A stretch of 64,000 nt of DNA, taken from positions 110,858,246 to 110,922,245 of the forward strand of contig CM056742.1 in NCBI GenBank assembly GCA_029851415.1, written 5' to 3'. Below are positions 1 to 11,629 of the stretch, piece by piece. Every line of letters begins with the position of its first letter. The first letter of the stretch is position 1. Below the pieces are notes generated by a model. The model saw nothing but the letters and a program-made list of their open reading frames with translations, made no database searches and was not told the origin of the DNA. Position numbers and translations under genes: made by a program. Origin of the DNA: Eretmocerus hayati. Lineage: Eukaryota; Arthropoda; Insecta; Hymenoptera; Aphelinidae.

Positions 1-793
1 GTTAAAAATAAGCGAGGCTTGCATCGCAGAAATTGAGGAAGCGTCGACGATCAAATCGTCGATATTGGCAGTGAGCATCGAGGCGCACTTACAGCCGAGC
101 TTGGAGAGCACGTGGCCGTCGGAGCAAGAGGAGAAGAACGCGACGCCTCGCCATTTTTCCTCGAGTCGCAAAGATTCGCCGCCATCTTGGGCAAGCCGGC
201 CAAATTGGAGCATCTTCTCTCCACGTGGCTCTCGTTCTCTCCGCTTGCTGAGGTAGTGCTGCTGCATTCTTCTACGGCAAAACTCAACATTGGGTAACGT
301 TGTACCGTTCCGTACAGTATTTCTCGTGCTAACCTGTATCGAACACTCATCTTGTTGAGCTCAAATATAGGGCATTATCTTGAGCTACGAGAACTTTCGT
401 TCCCTCAAAAAACATATCGTCACGTGACATCGCCGTGCATATTTCTCGCGCAAGGTCAGCTTGACCACGCGGTTTTCGAGTTAGGAAACGCGCGCGTGTA
501 CGCACTTCTCTTACAGAAGTGAAAGTATATGGAGCTTTCCATGCTTACGTGACACATCACTCATCGGTAGCTTACTGTGTTTTACAAACGCGAGAGTGTT
601 CAATCTTCATTTAGTACGTCAGTCTTCGTACTTTCAAGGCTCATATCTAGTCGCCTCTCGACAGATTGATTCCCCAGCTTTAGGAATAAATCGGAGCCTG
701 CTAGAACGCGATATATTGCGTATTCCACACTAATTCAATTTAGACTTGAATTGATTTCTTTTTGATCGTGATTAGTTTTCTTAGACAACCAAA
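1..793. other. Unassigned sequence upstream of the BEL element
   Basis: No gene is recognised here; the short ORFs in it overlap one another on both strands and have no family resemblance. This is where a 5' LTR and leader of the BEL element should lie, but I find no match to the putative 3' LTR at 6690-7196. The 5' LTR is therefore missing, highly diverged, or the 3' boundaries are wrong. Confidence 0.4.
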
Positions 794-1330
794 ATGGTTA
801 AATTCGTAGAGCTTATCCTGGATGCAAATAGCCAGTCATCACGCATCACTCATTTTATTGAGAATACTCTCAAACAAGAGAAAGAATCTGAGCGAAAACC
901 AACTCGAGCAGATTATGTGCGTCGCTCGGAATTACGAGAGTCTTATTGGAAAAATTTCTATACTATAGATCGTTCCATTGCTTGCTGCAAAGAAGCTGCC
1001 TCTAACGTCTACACCACAGATGATGTGTTCGGCATGACTGAGACTGCATACTTAGATGCGGCGTCACAAAATCAGGAATTCATCGATAAGCTGACGGTGA
1101 ATACTACGGCCGGAACCTCCAGTGCGCCCGCAGTTGCGTCGTCCACTGATCACAAGGTCGTGCAGTTCCTGCAGTTGCCACACGCTCTCACGTATTGCGA
1201 GCAATTCAAATCCTCATCTCCAACTGCACGCAGAGAGAAAGTAGTAGAACTTCACTTGTGTGTAAATTGTACAAAAAATAAACATACCGACGGGTCTTGC
1301 CCCTCAAGAAGTCGTTGTTTGGCTTGCTAG
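794..1330 (+). pseudogene. BEL/Pao gag, C-terminal part
   Basis: This 178-codon ORF opens at an ATG and reads as the nucleocapsid side of a BEL Gag. It begins with charged helical sequence and ends in a cysteine cluster with the pattern C-x2-C and HTDGSC, followed by CLAC, the usual BEL zinc-binding region just before protease. In BEL elements gag and pol form one frame. Here a TAG at 1328-1330 interrupts it and the same frame continues into protease, so the stop looks like a point mutation in a continuous polyprotein. It is shorter than a full BEL Gag, so the N-terminal capsid region is probably missing or diverged. Confidence 0.75.
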
Positions 1331-2044
1331 CAAGAACATTACACAATGTTACACAAAGCTTTTCCTCCTACAAATGCAGCTTGCTTAGCTTCCTTCGCAG
1401 GAGATTCAACTTTCAAGGCTAGTTCGCAAAGATCGGTTTTACTCGCAACTGCGAGGCTGAAAATTGTAGCGCCCAATGGTAAAAGCAAGATCGTTCGTGC
1501 GCTGCTTGATCCTGGTTCGGACTCCTCTTTAGTAGCAAAAGGGATTTCAGAATCGCTCTCCTCAGAAAACATTTCTGTCGATGTAGCTATTTCTGGAGTG
1601 CAGAATACCCACTCTGGCACTTCTCCTGCAGAAGTGAACTTTCATATTCAAGCAATCGACAGCACAAAATTTTCTTTGCCCGTAACTGCGTACGTGCTTC
1701 CTTCTATAGCCTCAGCAGTCCCTCAGAAACCTGTTCCAATCCAGCAATGGCCGCATTAGGCTGGTTTGAAGTTTTCTGATCCCAACTTCAGCAAACCCGG
1801 ACCGATTGACGTCTTACTGGGAGCTGATGTTTGTGGCCACTTATTTTTGGACGAGAGCCGGAAAGGTGATCTCAATGAACCATGCGCTCGCTTGACTCCT
1901 TTTGGCTGGGTTTTGATGGGTTGCGCAGAGCTCCAGACGAGCCATAGTTTTCATCAGATATCGAGCTTCCATGCTTGTTCTTCTTTTTCCTACGAAAGAT
2001 TCTGGGATGCATCAAACGATTTTATCGACACTCCTGAATCCTGA
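1331..2044 (+). pseudogene. BEL/Pao aspartic protease region
   Basis: The frame of gag continues after its stop. The retropepsin active-site segment LLDPGSDSSLV lies at about 1500-1535, with the catalytic Asp in a D-P-G-S context as in BEL proteases. A TAG at 1757-1759 interrupts it. The same frame resumes with the conserved PIDVLLGADV stretch (about 1804-1833) and the PFGWVLMG segment typical of the protease-RT linker, and ends at a TGA at 2042-2044. The true pol continues in the +1-shifted frame from about 1975. Two disabling changes make this a pseudogene. Confidence 0.8.
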
Positions 2045-3944
2045 ATCTTTCGTTCTCACTTCTCTTTCTGATCCCGAGATGCAAACCTGGCCGCACGATT
2101 GCGTCGACTGTGATATGCGAATATTTTGGGGAATTGAAAATAAATTCTCGACTGCTCAGCTTTCTGAAGAAGATCAGCAGTGCGAAACTTACTTTCAAAA
2201 AACTCACCATCGCCTAGACAATGGCCGCTACCAAGTTAGACTTCCTTTTAGTCTGAATCCTTCAAAGTACTTGATGGATAACCGAAATATGGCTATCTCT
2301 TGCCTCCACAGCAATGAGAAAAGACTTGCTCAAGACCCTATTCGTAGAGAAAATTATAAAAAATTTATGTCAGAGTACCACGAGCTCGGACATATGAAAA
2401 TCGCTGTTGATATTCCGAATCATGCATACTATATGATTCATCATGGAGTTCATCGCGCTGGTGATCCTCCTGAAAAAATCCGTGTTGTGTTCAATGCCGC
2501 TGTCGAAACTTGCTCGGGCTATTCCCTCAACGACTGCTTGATGGCTGGTCCCAAACTGCAACCGGATCTCTGGATGATTCTTTCTCGTTGGAGACTCTTC
2601 CCAGTAGCTTTCACGACCGACATCGTGAAAATGTTTCGTCAAATTCTTGTTGATCCTGAAGATATCATCTGGCAGCGCATCCTGTGGCGCGACGATGTAT
2701 CTTCAGAGATCACTGATCATTTGCTCAATACTGTGACCTATGGTGAAACTCCGTCGTCATACTTGGCTCTCAGGACCCTGCTTCAGCTAGCTTTAGACGA
2801 AGACGCACGCGCCCCCCTTGGTGCTACAGCAATACGCGAGCACTCTTTCGTGATGATTTTTTTGCCGGAGGTGACTCAATTGAAAACGCACTCGAGGTAA
2901 AATCACAACTCATCAATATCATGTCTGCCGGTGGATTTCCATTGTCAAAATGGGCTTCGAATGCGCCCGAGTTGTGCCCTGACAGTGAAAATCCCAGTAA
3001 GCTCTTACACGAAATAACTGGCATCCCTACTCTTGGACTGTTGTGGAATTCCACCACGGATAGTTTCACTCCGAAAGTATCAAGTATTGAACTCGAAAAC
3101 CCCAGTAACACTAAGAGAACTGTCCTCGCAGACATTGCTCATCTTTTCGACCCTCTTGGTTGGGTAGCCCCAGTTATCATTACAACAAAAATTCTCATGC
3201 AAGATATGTGGATCTTGGATTTGAGCTGGGATGAGCTGCTACCCCCTGACATTCTTCAAAAATGGAAAAACTTCATAATACCCATTCCCTCCTTGGATTC
3301 TTTAAAAATACCACGCTGGGTATCTACGCGTAATGTTAACCGAGCAAATTTTGAGCTACACGGATTCTCTGACGCTTCAGACCGTGCCTATGCTGCCGTA
3401 GTATACCTCAGAGTTTTATGCCCAGACTCAGGTCAATCTAATGTCCACTTGCTGGTGGCAAAATCGAAGTTAGCTCCAATCAAAGCGATGAGCATCCCTC
3501 GAAAGGAACTTTGTGGTGCCTTAGAGCTGGCTCTTTTGCTTACAAAAATCCGCCAAGGCCTGAAACTCCAGAACGTTCCCATATTCGCTTGGACTGATGC
3601 CCAAGTAGTACTTGCGTGGATCAGAGCTCACTCGTCGAGATGGACTCCATTTGTAGCAAATCGAGTGGCTCAGATCCAAGAATTAACACCTTCCTCTGTA
3701 TGGAAATATGTCCATACCTCACAAAACCCTGCCGACTTAGCCACGCGGGGCGTATCTCCTGACCAACTACTGGAGAATGAGCTGTGGTGGAAAGGACCTG
3801 TCTGGCTTACGAATCCTAAACTCGCTCTCAGGTTAGACTCACAACTTGACGGAGAAGTTGAACTCGACGAACTCAAGCGTCAAGTCTTTGCTACCCGTAC
3901 AAGCGAACAAAATGAATTCCTTGTTTGTTCCCTCGCTTGTAATG
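2045..3944 (+). pseudogene. BEL/Pao reverse transcriptase and RNase H
   Basis: From about 2130 the reading carries BEL RT landmarks: FWGIE, VVFNAA (near 2487), a motif-A stretch FTTDIVKMFRQI (near 2612) and YGETPSSYLALRTL. The frame breaks at about 2848, exactly at the YxDD box: the upstream frame runs past it, while the DD plus FFAGGDS follow in another frame. RNase H follows at about 3350-3760, with HGFSDASDRAYAAVVY, a conserved Glu in IPRKELCGALELA, and WTDAQVVLAWI holding a further catalytic Asp. The gene is then cut at about 3945 by the foldback element. Order and motifs are diagnostic, and the copy cannot encode an active RT. Confidence 0.88.
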
Positions 3945-3994
3945 ACAATTCTAAGAATTAACAGCTGATTTGCGAGTCAATTGTTGTTTATTCA

Positions 3995-4034
3995 AGACAA
4001 CGTTTCGATAGACTTTGCTATCCTCATCAGGTCT
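3995..4034 (-). ncRNA. Hammerhead-ribozyme-like motif, left arm
   Basis: On the minus strand this is the mirror copy of the motif at 4793-4832: CTGATGA core, a hairpin equivalent to stem II (ATAG/CTAT with a bulged G), then GAAAC. It is conserved because it lies inside the inverted repeat. Activity is not shown by sequence alone. Confidence 0.4.
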
Positions 4035-4792
4035 ACGATTAAAATAGATACATATATAATTACAGAACGAATGGTTAACGAAGAGAATTGTATCAGAAAT
4101 GGTCAACATCAGGATAGAAAAGTTTGCTATAAATAAAAAAGAGGACAGTCAGATATTCCATCAAGTTTATGCTCCAATTTTACGAAGGATTAGAGAGAGA
4201 GAACCTTGAATCAGAAAAAGGAGGAAAAAAAGTACAATAGCACTCATGAAGTGATAAGCTTGATCGTCTTAGCCATGTTCGTGAAGTAGGTTTCTGTTCA
4301 AGTAATTTTAGTTTACCACACAATATCTAGATGTCACTACTTATACTATCAATCAATATAGATCGATACACACTGTCATAACATTCATAAACATCTAGTC
4401 ATCATGGCAAATTTTTCACAATACAGTCATTTTTACTAGTCAAATTATTTGAAACAAAAATTCAGTTGATCATGGTGAGATTTAAAAGTTGTGATTGTGA
4501 ATTTCGGCTAGATAACAGTGTATGAAGGTAAATAGAAACAAACAAAATTGTTCGTCTATGTGCATTTCAAATCTATCTGTGTCTGAGCTCAGCATCAATT
4601 CTTGATCATTTTCCATAGTGACACGAAGCAAGAAAATTGACTCTCATCAATGATTGATGAGTAATTACGAGGAGAGATGTTCATGACTTTTTATTGATAT
4701 CAAGGTAAAAAATTAGATCTACATTCCCCCCCCCCCCCCGAGTAGTTTTTAACCATACGTTCTGTTATAATATATGTATCTATTCTAATTAT

Positions 4793-4832
4793 AGACCTGA
4801 TGAGGATAGCAAAGTCTATCGAAACGTTGTCT
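4793..4832 (+). ncRNA. Hammerhead-ribozyme-like motif, right arm
   Basis: AGAC (4793-4796) precedes the conserved CTGATGA (4797-4803). Stem II can form between G4804-G4809 and 4816-4820 with one bulged G. GAAA follows at 4821-4824, then CGTT, then GTCT, which pairs with the leading AGAC as stem I. Stem III would be only AC/GT with no loop, the minimal form described for hammerheads of Penelope-like elements and retrozymes. All core positions CUGA-GA and GAAA are present. The bulge and the very short stem I lower confidence. Confidence 0.42.
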
Positions 4833-4882
4833 TAAAAAAACAACAATTGACTCGCAAACCAGCTGTTAATTCTTAGAATTGT

Positions 4883-6380
4883 TAAAAATGAATTCCTCTC
4901 TAGATTTTCTAACCTCAATCACCTTCTTCGCATCACCGCTTTGTGCTTGCGATTTGTTGCGAGATTGAGAACAAAAAAACCTCAGGACACTGGGTTTATC
5001 AAGAGTTGTGAACTTGAAAATGCTTTGAAGGTTTGGGTCCGTTATTCTCAGCATTAAGATTTTGGAGATGAAATCCAAGCAATTTCAGCTGGCACCGTTC
5101 TCTCGCAAAAAACTCTCCTTCTACGATTCAACCCTTTCATCGATAAAGTTGGAATACTTAGACTTGGAGGTAGACTCCAACACTCACAGCTGCCTTTCTC
5201 AGAGCAGCATCAGATCTTGTTGTCACCAAATTGTTATCTCTCTTCCCTTCTCGTCAGAGATGCGCACCCCAAGACCTTGCACGGAGGTCAACAATTGACT
5301 CGAAGCTTTCTTCTCAGACGCTTCTGGATATTGAAAAATCGTGTTTCAGTCAAACGCTTAATCAAAGAGTGTGTCACTTGTGGTCGGCACGCAGCTCAGC
5401 CTATGAATCAGATCATGGGTGAGCTTCCAACAGCTAGAGTTGTCCCTTCGCCACCTTTTCTGGCTTCCGGTGTTGATTTTGCCGGGCCGATCATGATTAC
5501 TAATATCAAGGAACGTGGTCACAAAGCAACCAAAGGTTACATTTGTGAGTTCGTCTGCTTGTGCACAAAAGCCATCCATTTGGAACCTGTGACAGATCTC
5601 ACATCTGAGGCCTTTCTGGCCGCTTTTGAACGCTTTGTTTCTAGGAGAGGTGCCTGCGAATCACTCGTCAGCGATAACGCCAAGCCTTTCCACGGTGCCG
5701 ACAAAGAACTACGAAGGATGTTCAGTAGATTCTCAGCATCCTACAAGGACACTGCAGCTTCCCTGGCGAACGCTGGTACCGATTGGACGTTCATCCCTCC
5801 ACGAGCACCTCATTTCGGCGGTCTCTGGGAAGCCGGAGTAAAATCGGTGAAAGGTCACCTTCGTCGCATCATTTCAGCGGACAAAGTCTTGACGTTCGAG
5901 GAATTCGCCACATTGCTCTGCAAAATCGAGGCCTTCCTCAACTCGCGGCCTCTGTATCAGATAAGTATTGATCACGGGGACCCTCTTCCCATCACATCTG
6001 GCGACCTCGCTATTGGTCGACCTCCTGCTGCCGTTCCGAAAAAGGGAACAACCGATTTCTCACACCAACCTGTTCCTAGGTGGAAGTTGCTAACCCGAAT
6101 GAGAGATCTCTTCTGGAACCGGTGGCGCAAGGACTATCTGCACACCTTGCAGCCACGTGACAAGTGGAAACGAGCTCGCCAAAATCTAACTGTTGGCTCT
6201 ATTGTGCTCCTGAAAGACGACAGCTGTCCGCCTGCCAGGTGGCCACTTGCAAGAGTGCTTGAAATGCACTTGGGACCAGATGGCCTTGTGCGCGTTGCAC
6301 GCATCAAGACGGCCACTTCTATCTTGGAGCGGGCAATTTCAGAGATTTGCCCGTTACCCGTTGCAGTTGACTCTCAGTGA
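4883..6380 (+). pseudogene. BEL/Pao integrase with C-terminal DUF5641-like domain
   Basis: Coding resumes with the pre-integrase helix (RFSNLNHLLRITALCLRF). An in-frame TAA at 5055-5057 follows, then LRLGGRL, a His/Cys zinc region (HGGQQLT to CVTCGRH, about 5278-5395) and the catalytic core. The core shows Asp in GVDFAGPI (about 5473), Asp in VSDNAKPF (about 5670) and Glu in GGLWEAGVKSVKGHLRRI (about 5820-5870), so a full DDE triad is retained. The C-terminal part from about 6075 (RWKLLTRMRDLFWNRWRKDY) to the TGA at 6380 matches the DUF5641-like tail of BEL integrases. From about 5058 it is one open frame, the best-preserved part of the element. Confidence 0.9.
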
Positions 6381-6689
6381 CTTTGAAAGTAAAGATTGTG
6401 AGATACGTGCCAGAACTTTGTCATAGACACTGATTACTTCTGATTCCTACATGATGTAAAGACAGCCATTTCAACTCCTTTTCTATTCTCATTTTCAACT
6501 CATTTTCTATTCAATATGATTTGCTACGGTAGGTGGCATACCATCCGCAGAAATCCTTACGTTGAGGAATGTAGTGTATTCTTACTTAAAAGGATAGTGT
6601 CATACGTTTTCAACCTCTGAAGTTGTTGAGTTTCTTGTAAATATTGTATATAAGTGATTTAAATTGTATGAATTTTTTCTTGGCGGGCG

Positions 6690-7196
6690 GTGCTGCGAAA
6701 TTTGGTTTGTATTCTTGACGTCCTTTTTAAAATTATTATTCTTTGTAAGGCGATGCGTCTCTTCAAGACAATTCGTCGATTGACAAAGGTGGGTGGCCTG
6801 TTTGAATTTTCTTTAAATTCCTGCGTTTAAGCGCTCTCGGAGAGACGCGTTCTTCCTTCGCTTCAGTCTCTCTCCCCCCCACCACGCTCAACTCAGCTCA
6901 CTCGCGTTCAGCTTCGAGTCTCGTGTCTGCCGCTCTCTCTCTCGCTGCAGCCGTCGTCCGCTTCACTTCTAAGCGTGTACGAGTAGTATATCATTTTTCT
7001 CCACGTGCTAAAGTGCTCCGTTTTTTCATCGCGTCTTCAGCAAGCCGCGGCTTCCGTCCGCGTCGACCCGCCAGTGTATCGATAGTTTTTTTTGAGTCAA
7101 TTAAAGTGTACATAATTTGACTTGCGCGAGTAATTGTTTCTGCACATGCTCCCCGTTCCCAGCGCTCATTTCGAGCCGATAGCTTTATCGGAAACA
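6690..7196 (+). repeat. Putative 3' LTR of the BEL element
   Basis: About 310 bp after the pol stop a G-rich tract (GGCGGGCGG) abuts TGCTGCG, a usual polypurine-tract/LTR junction. The next ~500 bp is promoter-like, with long CT-rich tracts and an AATTAAAG at about 7099, and ends AAACA. Without a matching 5' copy this is inference from position and terminal TG...CA only. Confidence 0.35.
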
Positions 7197-7260
7197 AGTA
7201 TGTTGTCAGAAGATTGTAATTGTGATCATTGCTTATAAAAGAATTACTTTTTATTTCTCA

Positions 7261-7310
7261 GTTTCCCCTGATGAGGGATGTACTTTACGCATCCGGAACG
7301 TCGAAATTTC
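7261..7310 (+). ncRNA. Degenerate hammerhead-like motif
   Basis: CTGATGA (7268-7274) is followed by a perfect 5-bp hairpin GGATG/CATCC (7276-7280 with 7290-7294), then GGAAC and GTC. TTTC before and GAAA after could form stem I. One A of the GAAAC box appears to be lost, so activity is doubtful. The layout is the same as the motif at 4793-4832. Confidence 0.25.
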
Positions 7311-9756
7311 GAAGAGAGTTGACAAGACTTCGGCAATTTGTATCGAGTTCACTGGAGTCACTCATTACATCGTAATGCTAGTGTTGTGAGCTGCAGCTCT
7401 CGGCAGCGGTTGAACATTTGCAAGTGCGGCTCTGGGTCCCATCTTCTGGCGGTAAAAGGAGACTATCCCCGGAGTCCCAGCCGAATCCGTGTTCCACAAC
7501 CCCTGAGTGTTCCTAATGAGTTGATTTCTCCCCAAGAGCAATGAGCAAGCAATTCAGAACGCTCATAACTAGCTGTTCTGAGTTGCAGAAAGCGAGCTTG
7601 AAGAATTGACGTAAATCGCCTCATATACGAGTGTTCATACAGGCCTATTCCATTCCCTTGTAAGATTTTCGATGGGTTGTATGCCTGGCAAATCACTCCG
7701 GCATCTAGGAATAGATTTTGATGCTACTTTTTTTACGTTTTAGATCTCATTCAAAAATTCGCCGAGGTACGATTCAAATGCTAGACAAAGTTGAGCCTTT
7801 TGAGTTTCGATGACATCATCCATGAAGCTATAACTTTGATAGAGATTCGTAGGATTCTCAACGCATCATGGTCAGAGTACACATTAAACTAATCTAGAAT
7901 ATCCCTATTGCATGAAAGGTGATAGCCCATCGACAAGAAGTTCATGCTGTACCGCAAAGCAATGCTGATACAAACGATGGGAAGCCAACGTCCGCAGAAG
8001 TTGCGGAGATCAACGAGTACACCTTGTCCGAAGTTATTTCGACGAATGAAACAAGCAACGGAGAGGTGAGTGTTTACATCGTACTTATATCGCAGGAAGA
8101 GTTCATTGTAAGTCAGTTACGAATGAATTGATGCATCCAATACATGGTGTATGTCGATTGTCGAGAGAGATGATTCTATCACGACAGATTTTTCTGGGGA
8201 ACTTATACGAATAAAATCTGGACGACATAAATGTTATTTGATTAGTTGCCGCTAATCTTGATCACATGAACTTAATGGAAACTGTTTGGTTGACATTCAA
8301 CCAGTTGCACTGGTGTCAATTCCTCCATTTAAAAAGGCTGCTAATTCGTATTCTATGAGGAATTGTGGATACCAGAGACGAATTTGTCAAGGAATAAGTC
8401 CATTTTCTTGTCTGCCCTTCCAAAATGAGACAAAATCCTCCCTGTTGATGATATATGTCGTCAAAAAGAGAAGTTTTTGTACCTGGGAATGATCCGAATA
8501 GTACGGTTTGCCGGCGATGGTGCCATCTCAGAATAGAAGTACAGGCGCGCATCTCTCGGGTAACGCAGGATTTGCGTGATGCAAGGTCACCGCTTTATCG
8601 AGAATCGCCTCAATCAAAGCATTGCTCAAAGAAGAAGAGGGGATATATACCGGGTCCCATGGCTAGCCCATCAAGAATAAGCATTTTTTGTCAATGTATG
8701 ACATTTTATATGCATGACATTCCAATATTGAGAAACTGTAGTACAAACCATTGTGGATTTTTCTTAAGGATTAGTATGGTTCATACTGATTTTATATGAG
8801 ATGTATACAATTATTCTCTTTCCTCGGAGAAATCCGTCAGCCAAGCGTGCTTTGTGCGTTTCACGGAATCACTATGAGTAAGACTTCTTGAAACAGATGA
8901 ACTGCTCCCTGCATCTCGTGCTCCAATCGAGGCTGTGACTCGTTATCAGGGCGATCAACATTGTCTCATGAACTCCTTTAGGTATTCGAATATAAATCGA
9001 ACACATAGACTTGATGTCAACGAATACTTTCCGGATGTGTCAAGCCCTAAGCTTCTCAACCAATTTTAATTTACCAACATAATCTCACACATACGTTGTT
9101 TCGGTTGTGATAGGTTCAACACGTTCGGAAAGTTATTGTTACGACCAAGTGACACTCGGTGACGATAAATCCGTTCCGGAACGCGAGAAGTGCTTGCATT
9201 CCTGTCACCTACGTTGGATGAGGGCCGCCGCGATAAACCACTTCCGGTCTCCTCGAAAAGGTTAACCTGCTTGCTCATGTTCTCGCGAAGGGAGGGTAAG
9301 GCAGAATACGATCGACAAGGAGCAGCTTTATCCGTGAAATCATTCCCATGGAAAGTTTTGAGATCTGTTATTGAAGCAGATAAATTCTTCATTCTCGCTA
9401 CGCAGTCAATGATTTGAAAGATATCAATTGAAATCGAGCGCCCTTTTTCCTGGATTGATCAAAGATATGACCTCAATCCTCATCGATGAATAAAATCAAG
9501 TATGATTGGATACTGAAATCTGCTCTCTACCACGTGATAATTCTTCGAGTAATGATCGAGCTCTGATCTATGATATTCTCAGCAGAATGAGAGAGGAGGC
9601 CATGTATGTTTCAAACTTTGCTGCCTTATTTAATTGCTAAAATTCCATAGTCATCTATGTAGAGTCATTAATTCCCATCCTCACTGATTCTTAATCTCAA
9701 GCCTCCCCGACGGTTTGTGACTGATATGCAATCATTATTGATAATCATGAGGGAAT
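7311..9756. other. Unassigned non-coding stretch
   Basis: I see no gene with recognisable motifs, splice-linked exons or repeat structure here. The longest ORFs (8455-8799 plus, 9066-9392 minus) have amino-acid compositions and overlaps expected by chance. Confidence 0.4.
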
Positions 9757-10060
9757 CCTAAATGGTCCGAGTGGCAGCAGTCTCAACTACTATCAGGGAG
9801 AACCGGGTTCGATTCCCTTGATTTTTGTTCGCTCCGAATTTAGTCCGTCAGGGACTCTAAAGGTAAGCTATAAGAGGGGACGATTGCCCGCCCATAGCCA
9901 CCCTCTACGTATTAGGAAGTGAACTCGCTCCCCAACACCCGTAAGATACTATAAGGGAGCGCCATTCTCTACGTGTTGGGAGGCAAGCTTGCTCCCTTAT
10001 TGTATCTTATGCGTGTTGGGGAGCGAGTACACCTCCCTATAGGCTCCGGCAATATATAAA
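9757..10060 (+). repeat. tRNA-derived SINE-like unit with a short inverted repeat
   Basis: Positions 9757-9826 look like a tRNA pseudogene: a box-A-like TCCGAGTGGCAG and a good box B, GGTTCGATTCCC. The body that follows holds an inverted repeat: 9917-9960 (CTCGCTCCCCAACAC core, then ATAAGGGAGC) pairs with 9989-10032. A third partial unit (TACGTGTTGGGAGGCAAG) lies between the arms. No full cloverleaf can be drawn. Confidence 0.45.
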
Positions 10061-10154
10061 TGTGAACTCTCCCCCCCTACAGTATCTTGTCTGTAGTATG
10101 AAGTATAGAATCTCAACAACTTATATTTGATATATAGTATAAGATTTATATAAT

Positions 10155-10795
10155 GGGTCATTCTCCGTCAGAAAGGCCACCCCCTCTGTCCCAAAGTTGG
10201 GGCAAGGAACCAATTCCACCGAGGGCTTATTTTGAAACTTGGACCCTGTAGTTTACGATGCAATCTGGCTTTTTTGGAAATCTTGACAACCCGACCCGAG
10301 ATGGCGCTCACCAGCGATCGATTGTCAGAATTCTTATCATGATTCACTCGTCAATTTTACACTAAACCTCAGGAAAATCTGGGAAAAATTCTCAGTAGTG
10401 TGATCCAACATGCTGATTCAGATAGTCAACTCGAAAATTTGATTGAGGCCCAAATAAGGGGCCCAAATCACGATGAAACCCTAATTCTCTACCGAATTGC
10501 CGACAAAATACTCGAAATGATATGAAATGATCTCGGAGGTCTATTTTTGAAAATCGACGGTGCAATTTGATACAAACCCGCACAGGAGATTTTTTGGGCC
10601 TTACACACCCACTCCCATTCGTAGAGGTGATACAGGAATCAATCGACGAAAGCTTGGGTTCCTTCATACAAGCAGTGACCTTCATTGTTACTGATGACGT
10701 CACATGAGAATGAAGACTCAGTTTGGGCCCACTACGAGGGCCTGATGAACCCTAAGGGGCTTTACCTGTGACTATCTGAGGTAGGCAAGTTCCTT
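10155..10795 (+). repeat. Left terminal inverted repeat
   Basis: This is the reverse complement of about 12900-13534 with modest divergence. It carries on its minus strand an open frame of 103 codons (10392-10703) matching the frame in the other arm. A C-to-T change turns an Arg codon into TGA at the upstream edge of this copy. Confidence 0.8.
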
Positions 10796-11303
10796 ACATA
10801 ATCCAACTCAATGCTTGTATCTGAATTTCGGTCGAGGCCTGATTCATGGACCTTGTCCATTAGAGAACTTTGGGCCTGCGAGTTAGTTTTTTGGAAGAAG
10901 TTCGAGCGAATGTCATTGTTACAGGATTGCCTCTAAGCCTCAACTAAGCGATGCCATATCGATATTCCCGTTATATCCACTTTGAAAGTCACCGGTCACA
11001 CCATACCATTCTCTTCTAGTGACGTCGCCACTGCAAGTTGAATTATCCCGCTCTGAAATTGAATTCTTCGAAAAAAGACCAACTCTTCTCCGAATCGAAG
11101 AGCTGTCATGAAACTTGAACGTAAGAATACAATAAAACAGTCACATCAGTCTCGAAAATGCATAACTGTTATTCATAAATGTATATGGGCTGTGAGCTAT
11201 GGATAAGACCTCATATGAAGAAATCGCTTCTTATGAAACTTCAATTACAAATCATCAAAAACATCCAACTCCAGTTGTCCGACAATGTGGTCATATTCAT
11301 TAA

Positions 11304-11575
11304 TTACCTCTCGGCAACAAAGACCTCATATTTGGTGTCATTGGAGAACCTTTTGATCATCATCTCAGTATTGGATAGGATTGTGATTGAATGACTCTTC
11401 ATAATCTGGGGAACTGCTGGAGCTCTATCAAATCTCTTATTCAAATGTCTGGTTGTCCTGTCATGTTCTACCTTAGAGTAATAAAAAACTTGAATATTTC
11501 TGAAATGATCCGTTGCCCAATCAAACAGAGTTTTCGTTGTGAGCATAGCTTGATGAGGCTTTGCTAAGAGACTTG
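11304..11575 (-). pseudogene. Transposase-like gene fragment, first copy
   Basis: This ~90-residue segment is homologous to the better-preserved copy at 25242-25691. Both share LLAxPHQAMLTTKxLFD, HDRTTRHxNKRFD and the ending MMIKRFSNDTK. It is the C-terminal part of the protein; the N-terminal part is replaced by the minisatellite at 11630. It cannot make a functional enzyme. Confidence 0.6.
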
Positions 11576-11629
11576 TGCCCGGATGCTTGGACCATGAATT
11601 GTGTTGGGAACCAATGAATCCCAAAACTC

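Larger units (their letters stand above)
3945..4882. mobile_element. Foldback element with ~133 bp terminal inverted repeats, inserted in BEL pol
   Basis: The first ~133 bp (3945-4077) reappear as the reverse complement at 4748-4882 with only scattered mismatches. The outer end reads ACAATTCTAAGAATTAACAG in both. The ~670 bp interior has no credible ORF and contains a poly-C run at about 4725-4739. Flanking BEL coding resumes directly on the right with the integrase N-terminus. The near-palindromic AATTCTWAGAATT at both ends could be TIR or part of a target duplication. Each arm contains a hammerhead-like motif, which suggests a non-autonomous relative of Penelope-like or retrozyme-type elements rather than a normal cut-and-paste MITE. 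Confidence 0.8.
794..7196 (+). mobile_element. BEL/Pao LTR retrotransposon, decayed, with a nested insertion
   Basis: The order gag zinc-knuckle, aspartic protease, RT, RNase H, integrase (HHCC, DDE core, C-terminal DUF5641-like domain) on one strand is the BEL/Pao arrangement. The reading is broken by in-frame stops at 1328-1330, 1757-1759 and 5055-5057, by frameshifts near 1975-2044 and 2848, and by a 938 bp insertion at 3945-4882. The copy is dead but the domains are easy to follow. The right boundary is inferred from an LTR-like stretch that starts TGCTGCG after a G-rich tract and ends AAACA. No paired 5' LTR was found, so both ends are approximate. Confidence 0.85.

Noticed and set aside
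8455..8799. 114-codon ORF on the plus strand
   Set aside because: No domain, repeated-family or codon pattern; overlaps an ORF on the other strand of similar length. Likely chance.
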